Shown: positions 5,019 to 6,288 of the stretch, one piece after another | Layout: every line of letters begins with the position of its first letter | How positions within the stretch are numbered: the stretch's first letter is position 1 | Source of the DNA: Chloroflexi bacterium RBG_16_68_14 | Lineage (GTDB): Bacteria; Chloroflexota; Dehalococcoidia; DSTF01; RBG-16-68-14 | DNA length: 6,288 bases | NCBI GenBank assembly: GCA_001796995.1 | Contig: MGOB01000095.1 | Span: 1-6,288 of the forward strand | Direction: 5' to 3' | Position numbers and translations under genes: made by a program | The notes under the pieces: model-generated | Told to the model about the DNA's origin: nothing | Seen by the model: only the letters and a program-made list of their open reading frames with translations | Database searches by the model: none

Positions 5019-6288
5019 ATGACCAGCGAGCCGTCCCTGCGCCTAGTCGCCTTCCTCTTCACCGACGTTGTCGGCTCCACAAAGCTGTCGCAGTCCCTTG
5101 GCGATGAGGCCGCCCAGAACCTCCTGCGGGAGCACAATCGCATCCTTCGCGAGCAGGTCGCTCGCCACCACGGCACCGAGGTCAAGGCCATGGGTGACGG
5201 CTTCATGACCACCTTCGACAACGTCCAGGACGGCATCCGCTGCGCCGTCGACATGCAGCAGGCCATAGCGGAGTGGAACGCATCTCTTCCCGCTCACCCT
5301 GTCGCCAAAGGCGACTCGCCTGGGCGAGAGCCTGTCGAAGGGCGAGCGGAGCCACAACCTTCCGCTCATCCTTCGAGAGCCTCAGGACGAGCGGGTGGGG
5401 GCGCAGGCGGGTCGCCGGAGGCTATCCGAATCCGCATCGGCCTCAACGCCGGGGAGGCAGTCCAGGAGGAGGCCGACTACTTTGGTTCCGCCGTCATCGC
5501 CGCCGCCCGCATCACCGCCAAGGCCGAGGGCGGCCAGGTCCTGGTCTCCAACGTAGTCAAGGAACTGGCTGCTGCTGTCCCCGACCTCCGGTTCCTTGAC
5601 CGCGGCCGCTTCCGGCTCAAGGGCTTCCCCGAGCGCTGGCACCTGTTCGAGGTCGTTTGGCAGAAAGAGAGGGCTGTCGCACCTGCCCTCGTTGAGCGGA
5701 CTCCCTTCGTGGGTAGGGAAGCGGAGCGAGCGGAGCTGCGGCGCTGCCTGGAACAGACGGCCCGCGGGCGGGGCGCACTGGTGATGATCGGCGGCGAGCC
5801 CGGCGTGGGCAAGACGCGCCTCGCGGAGGAACTGGCGGCGGAGGCCCGCCAGCGCGGCCTGTTGACCCTGACCGGTCACTGCTACGAGATGCAGGGGGCA
5901 CCCCCATACATTCCCTTCGTGGAGATCCTGGAGGCGACGGCTCGCATCGTTCCGCGGGAGGCTTTTCGGGAGGCCCTGGGCGATGCGGCGCCGGAGGTAG
6001 CCAAGTTGATGCCCGAGCTGCGCCGCCTCTTTCCTGACATCGGGGCGCCCCTGGAGCTGCCGCCGGAGCAGGAGCGCCGCTATCTGTTCAACAGCGTGCA
6101 GGAGTTCCTGGAGCGGGCGGGCGGCGTACAGCCCCTCTTTCTGGTGTGGGAGGACCTGCACTGGGCGGACGAGTCCACCATGCTTCTGCTCCAGCACATC
6201 GTCCAGCAGCTCCTCGAGATGCCCGTCCTCATCGTCGGCACCTACCGTGACGTGGAATTGGACGTCGCCCGCCCCCTGGCCCGGGCCC
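5019..6288 (+). CDS. Class III adenylate/guanylate cyclase domain fused to AAA/STAND-type ATPase, C-terminal end outside window
   Basis: The frame is open from the ATG at 5019 to the right edge, 423 residues seen. Residues about 8-215 form a class III nucleotide cyclase domain. Metal-binding Asp16 is in FLFTDVVGST and Asp60 in KAMGDGF. Lys56 and Asp153 (in ADYFGSAV) stand where substrate-base contacts are expected, and Arg164 is the likely transition-state arginine. The usual Asn between them is Ile160, so activity is uncertain. The domain is stretched by repeat-derived residues about 91-126. From about residue 228 (PFVGREAERAEL) an ATPase domain of the AAA_16 type follows: Walker A GEPGVGKT (259-266) and Walker B LFLVWEDLHWAD (Glu378, Asp379). 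Such proteins usually continue into TPR-like repeats and total about 1000 residues; that part is not visible. The likely role is cytoplasmic signalling through cyclic nucleotide or an ATPase switch. It is divergent from coaE. Confidence 0.92.
   Translation, partial: MTSEPSLRLVAFLFTDVVGSTKLSQSLGDEAAQNLLREHNRILREQVARHHGTEVKAMGDGFMTTFDNVQDGIRCAVDMQQAIAEWNASLPAHPVAKGDSPGREPVEGRAEPQPSAHPSRASGRAGGGAGGSPEAIRIRIGLNAGEAVQEEADYFGSAVIAAARITAKAEGGQVLVSNVVKELAAAVPDLRFLDRGRFRLKGFPERWHLFEVVWQKERAVAPALVERTPFVGREAERAELRRCLEQTARGRGALVMIGGEPGVGKTRLAEELAAEARQRGLLTLTGHCYEMQGAPPYIPFVEILEATARIVPREAFREALGDAAPEVAKLMPELRRLFPDIGAPLELPPEQERRYLFNSVQEFLERAGGVQPLFLVWEDLHWADESTMLLLQHIVQQLLEMPVLIVGTYRDVELDVARPLARA
5290..5394. 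repeat. Palindromic repeat element inserted in frame in the cyclase domain
   Basis: Two units are bounded by CCGCTC and GAGCGG. Unit 1 (5290-5349) has outer arms 5290-5300 and 5339-5349 pairing at 10 of 11 positions, with an inner perfect stem GTCGCC-AAA-GGCGAC (5301-5315) and TCGCC/GGCGA (5316-5327). Unit 2 (5362-5394) folds as CCGCTC/GAGCGG, TCCT/AGGA and GAG/CTC with one mismatch and a 2-base bulge. The units also pair with each other: 5328-5349 against 5362-5383 matches at 18 of 22 positions. The whole is 105 bases, exactly 35 codons, without a stop in the gene's frame. It encodes a Pro/Gly/Arg/Ala-rich stretch just before the IRIRIGLNAGE strand, where related cyclases have a short turn. 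Insertion of a dispersed repeat is inferred; the symmetry is seen directly. Confidence 0.8.

Noticed and set aside
5019..5394. Possible frameshift or pseudogene in the cyclase because of the odd Pro/Gly-rich segment
   Set aside because: The frame continues through the segment without a stop, and conserved cyclase motifs resume in the same frame right after it.
5382..6197. 271-codon open frame on the minus strand
   Set aside because: It lies opposite the cyclase/ATPase gene, whose motifs are unmistakable on the plus strand. The minus translation shows no recognisable domain and is the antisense shadow of GC-rich coding DNA.
1..6288. CRISPR array, tRNA, rRNA or transposase
   Set aside because: No regularly spaced direct repeats, no tRNA-like or rRNA-like stretches and no transposase-like protein were recognised on either strand.

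Overview
The window holds four protein-coding genes and one divergent promoter region. It is GC-rich, with strong G/C preference at third codon positions. The gene content (NorQ/NorD-type chaperone pair, class III cyclase fused to an ATPase) and the GTAGGGGC-type and CCGCTC...GAGCGG palindromic repeats suggest a free-living bacterium, possibly Chloroflexota. That placement is an inference from overall character, not from a marker gene.

Left two thirds, minus strand: three genes run right to left as a probable operon. They are coaE (dephospho-CoA kinase, 4140-4781), a NorQ/CbbQ-type MoxR AAA+ ATPase (3196-4083), and a very large NorD/CbbO-type von Willebrand factor A protein. The last starts at about 3203 and runs off the left edge, with at least 1067 residues in the window. 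The ATPase and VWA genes overlap by 8 bases, and the two families are known to work as a pair that remodels or metallates a partner enzyme. Neither RuBisCO nor nitric oxide reductase genes are visible, so the client is unknown.

Middle, 4782-5018: a divergent intergenic region. A good sigma70-like promoter (TTGACG, 18 bases, TACAAT) points left to coaE. A weaker one (CTGGCA, 18 bases, TATACT) points right to the cyclase gene. Between them lie three copies of the 8-mer GCCCCTAC or its complement, which can form alternative hairpins.

Right, plus strand: a class III adenylate/guanylate cyclase domain fused to an AAA/STAND-type ATPase starts at 5019 and runs off the right edge. Its catalytic domain is interrupted in frame by about 105 bases of palindromic repeat DNA (5290-5394). 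This is the most unusual observation in the window: a dispersed-type repeat that appears to have been accepted as a protein loop.

The two largest genes are both cut by the window edges. The operon joins coenzyme A synthesis with a protein-maturation chaperone pair. The divergent cyclase is probably a separate signalling unit.
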